Shown here: positions 61,322-64,000 of the stretch, in pieces | How the letters are laid out: each line of letters opens with the position of its first letter | Position numbering within the stretch: position 1 is the first letter of the stretch | Assembly: GCA_008828725.1 (NCBI GenBank) | Contig: MEHQ01002045.1 | Span: 100,149-164,148, forward strand | Direction of reading: 5' to 3' | Source: Saccharina japonica | Taxonomy: Eukaryota > Sar > Phaeophyceae > Laminariales > Laminariaceae | Length of the DNA: 64,000 nucleotides | Position numbers and translations under genes: made by a program | The notes under the pieces: model-generated | What the model was told of the DNA's origin: nothing | Databases searched by the model: none | Seen by the model: the letters and a program-made list of their open reading frames with translations, nothing else

Positions 61322-61884
61322 CTGGCCTCAAACGACACAAACAAAACAACCCGAAAACAAAACAAAACAGGCAAAACGAGGTCGTCATGATTTACACTGT
61401 ACAGCAAGTTTTAGTAATAGCGCTGGAACATGTGCGCGGATGAACGCCATGTTCCAAAGCTTGCAGGAGAAGAATGTATGTACCCCCGGGACGTGTATAT
61501 GCTGGGCAAGGATATACTGTAAGCTTGGAAGCGAGTGCGCGAAATCCCAGGTAGACAACACAAATGCTACTTTTTTTTAGTGCGCTGGCGGTGTCTTCTT
61601 ACCGCACGTACCTATGATTCAATAGTAGAATATTTCGTGGTGACTGGACGGTGATCGGCATGGTCAGCTCTACCTATGTACGACGCGGAGTAGCTGTCCC
61701 CAACAATGTCTCATACCTGGCAGGAACTGTCACATTCCCTCTTCACACAGCTCGCAGATCAGACGCCCGTTTCATGATCTACAATAGATATTTCGGGGCG
61801 CATACACATGTCTGCCCCTGATTTATACTTGGATCTGGACGATCTGTTGATGATGTTCGCCAGGTGGGATGTGTTTAACCTGTA

Positions 61885-61996
61885 GGATTATGACTGAACG
61901 CCTCTAAGTCAGAATCCATGCTGAAAAGTGACGATGCACTTGCTCCCGATGTCACGCGAATAGCGATAGCCGAAAGGCCAAAGGGCCCTTGCGCAC
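61885..61996 (+). rRNA. Fragment of nuclear 28S rRNA, 3' region (pseudogene)
   Basis: TGACTGAACGCCTCTAAGTC, then AGAATCCATGCT, AAGTGACGATGCACTTGCTC and CCGATGT are the highly conserved block near the 3' end of eukaryotic LSU rRNA. Only about 110 bp is present, in sense orientation, and it ends near CCCTTGCGCACG. The aligned thioredoxin intron at 8560-8580 lacks it, so it was inserted into this copy. Confidence 0.88.
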
Positions 61997-62229
61997 GTGT
62001 TTGCTGGGTATCATAGCATCTGCATGATACGGTTCTTGCACACCATCTCATAACGGGAAATATAGGATGTACTGCTGTAGATTGTCCAGATGATCCAAAT
62101 GGTGATCTGTACGATGTGTGTACCGGTACGCGTTTGACATGACATCAGGTTGTGGAATGGCGATTTTTGCGATTTTTTGGTAACCCCGGCTGTTCCACTC
62201 GTTCGCCACGGCCACACTCCTTCTCGCAG

Positions 62230-62532
62230 ATCGACTCGGACAAGCACCCGGCTCTGATGACCAAGTTCGCCGTGAGCGGATTGCCTGCGTTGATCCGGTT
62301 CAAAGACGGAAAGGAGTTGGAGCCGATAGAAGGCTTTTGGTCCGCGGAACCCCTCATGAAGCAAGTCAAGTACTAGCTGGCCGGAGCAGAGACGAGGGAT
62401 AGCGACCAGTCGTCTCAGGGTGACGCGTGCGCCCATCCCCCCCCAGCGCAAGACGCGTGCACTCCTCCACCGGCGCAAGATGCGTGCTCGCCCCCTCTGC
62501 GAGACGTGTGTGCTCCTCCACCCCAAACTTGA
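62230..62532 (+). pseudogene. Thioredoxin last-exon pseudogene
   Basis: Same length and boundaries as 8860-9162, with acceptor CTCGCAG. It keeps MTKFAVSGLPALIRFKDGKE and the Cys-Pro repeats, but an in-frame TAG (62374-62376) replaces the Trp codon after QVKY, before the tail. No upstream exons with the CGPC motif accompany it. Confidence 0.88.
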
Positions 62533-63879
62533 GGGGGTCCTCTCTTTGGGCAGTGGGAAAGGTCAAGCTGGAAAGCTCCGTAGTGGCTCGTTGGAATGTG
62601 GGCTGGCTTATTGAAAGCGTATGAACGGCTTATTATGAAGCATTCAGAGGGCAATAGTAGGGTGTTAGTAGATGGCTTGGTGGCCTTTTTGGGTACGTAA
62701 AAGTTGTGAGCTTGCCGAGCAAAGATGCCGGTTGAAGATGTCCAGTAGATTGACCCATGAAAGCATATTTTTACTTACTATACTAGTTTTAGTATGGGAA
62801 GCTGCTTGACGGCTGTCCTTGAAGGGGAAAGGGTGCCGTCAGCCGACATGTATCGTGCCTGTGGATGTACGTTGTATTATGTGTGTTTTGTGTTATTAAT
62901 GGTCGCGCTGTGTTATCCAACGATCAACATCATCATCGTCGTCATCGTCGTCGTAGAAAATGCTACTTCGGAGTTCCAAGACAGGCGTGAAGTGTGTGAT
63001 GAGGAGTCCACAGCGTTATTATTACACAGCGTGAGACTCGCGGTCAGTCCGCTTCTCTCTGGTCTGCAGACTAACCACTAACACCAGAGCAACCGCTTCA
63101 ATCGCCAAACACATCCGGAGAAATCGCGGCACCGGCATGGCTAGAGATGAAAAAATGGTGAACCCTGTTTGTTTCCTTGCGCGAACTCAAGACAAGACGC
63201 AGGCAACAACTCGCGATATGGACTATACACTCACTGGTTCAACAAATGTGGGAAAACGAACAGAAGCCATGTTACGACAAACGTCGACCTGTGTATGGGT
63301 ATAAATGCTAACGCTAGGTTAGCGTTGACGACTGTCGCTGTCTCGAGTGTGATCCACTCCGTTCGTCACGAGCGAATGAGCTCACGCCGTAAACTTGCGT
63401 ACCAGGCATGGTTTCTCCAATCGCCAGACTGGAGTCTCATCGTTGGAAACTAATATCATAACGACAGAAGATCAAGTAAAAGAGTGACCGCAGAAATCAA
63501 CCCCCCCCCGGCGTGCCCCCTTGTCCGCTCGGCTCTCAAAGCCCGATCTGGGCGTACAACAGCAGCGTCCCGACAGTTTTTACGTGCCTCGACAGCCTAG
63601 CCTAGCACACGTCATCGGCCTCGGGCGAGCATCGGCCTGAGAGGTGGAGGGTGGGCGACACGCTAGGATATCTTAGCGGGTTTCCTACTGATGACATCAC
63701 TCCGTTTTTTGTTACCTGTGTGTGCTTCTGCGAGTCCACCTATCTAACCGGGTGCGCAGTTAGGCTGGCCCCGGGCTCCTGCTGAGTTCAGGGGTATATA
63801 TGTAGAGGTGTGGGTGACCAACGCCCAAACGGGTAGGGTGGATCGTAAATGATCCGAGTCTGGCGGGAAGGCTTCTTGG

Positions 63880-63990
63880 CCTGGGTTTTTGTTAGTGGAT
63901 GAGCTGCGGCAAGTTCCACACTACCCGGAGAGTTCACTCTTCGGGTGGCTATCCCCACCGCACCGGGCCCCCTCGGGGGTCAGGTCGGGT
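63880..63990. repeat. Inverted copy of the post-kinase segment
   Basis: The reverse complement of this stretch matches 11450-11530 and 37612-37700 (GGTGCGGTGG..ATAGCCACCC, CTCTCCGGGTAGTGTGG, AACAAAAACCCAGG). The preceding 62.2-63.8 kb is in the same orientation as copy 1, so an inversion breakpoint lies between about 63835 and 63880. Confidence 0.65.
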
Positions 63991-64000
63991 CAACATGCTC

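Larger units (their letters stand above)
61740..63830. repeat. Segmental duplication, thioredoxin 3' unit, copy 2
   Basis: Same order and orientation as 8470-10430, but with an rRNA fragment inserted and without the SINE at the distal end. The homology begins inside intron 3, so earlier thioredoxin exons were never part of this copy. Confidence 0.85.

Overview
This is eukaryotic nuclear DNA with spliced, phase-consistent exons (donors mostly GTGAGT/GTGAGC, acceptors CAG), introns up to about 3.6 kb, low gene density and many interspersed repeats. One gene encodes a y-type plastid thioredoxin preceded by a signal peptide plus a GFVVPP-type motif. Bipartite targeting of that kind is typical of algae with complex red plastids, so a photosynthetic stramenopile (perhaps a brown alga or relative) is the best guess. 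That guess is inference; no species was identified.

Layout. (1) 0.7-9.2 kb: a large inverted repeat, then a four-exon thioredoxin gene on + (exon 1 at 1529, stop at 9162). (2) 9.2-11.7 kb: the left part of a segmental duplication unit. (3) 11.7-19.7 kb: kinase gene A on -, rebuilt from twelve phase-compatible exons. (4) 20-36 kb: mostly repeats, including TIR elements, a CTTCCATGGAAG palindrome satellite and SINEs, with a few isolated exon-like pieces. (5) 36.2-46.3 kb: a second copy of the unit carrying kinase gene B on -, with the same exon structure and its own SINE insertions. (6) 46.4-55 kb: repeats, an ARMC6-like first exon and a histidine-phosphatase-like fragment. (7) 55.2-61.7 kb: two decayed kinase copies (C and D) whose exons have been duplicated in inverted orientation. 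(8) 61.7-64 kb: a second copy of the thioredoxin 3' region with a stop-bearing last exon and an inserted fragment of 28S rRNA.

The window is best read as a tandem, repeatedly rearranged array of a TKL-like kinase family beside a plastid thioredoxin gene. Kinases A and B keep the catalytic Lys, Glu, Asp and Asn, but with unusual HCD and DPG motifs in place of HRD and DFG. Copies C and D carry palindromic versions of the hinge and catalytic-loop exons, which could fold into hairpins if transcribed. That is the most distinctive signal here. The exon models rest on reading splice sites and frames by eye and on comparing duplicated copies within the window; no database search was possible.
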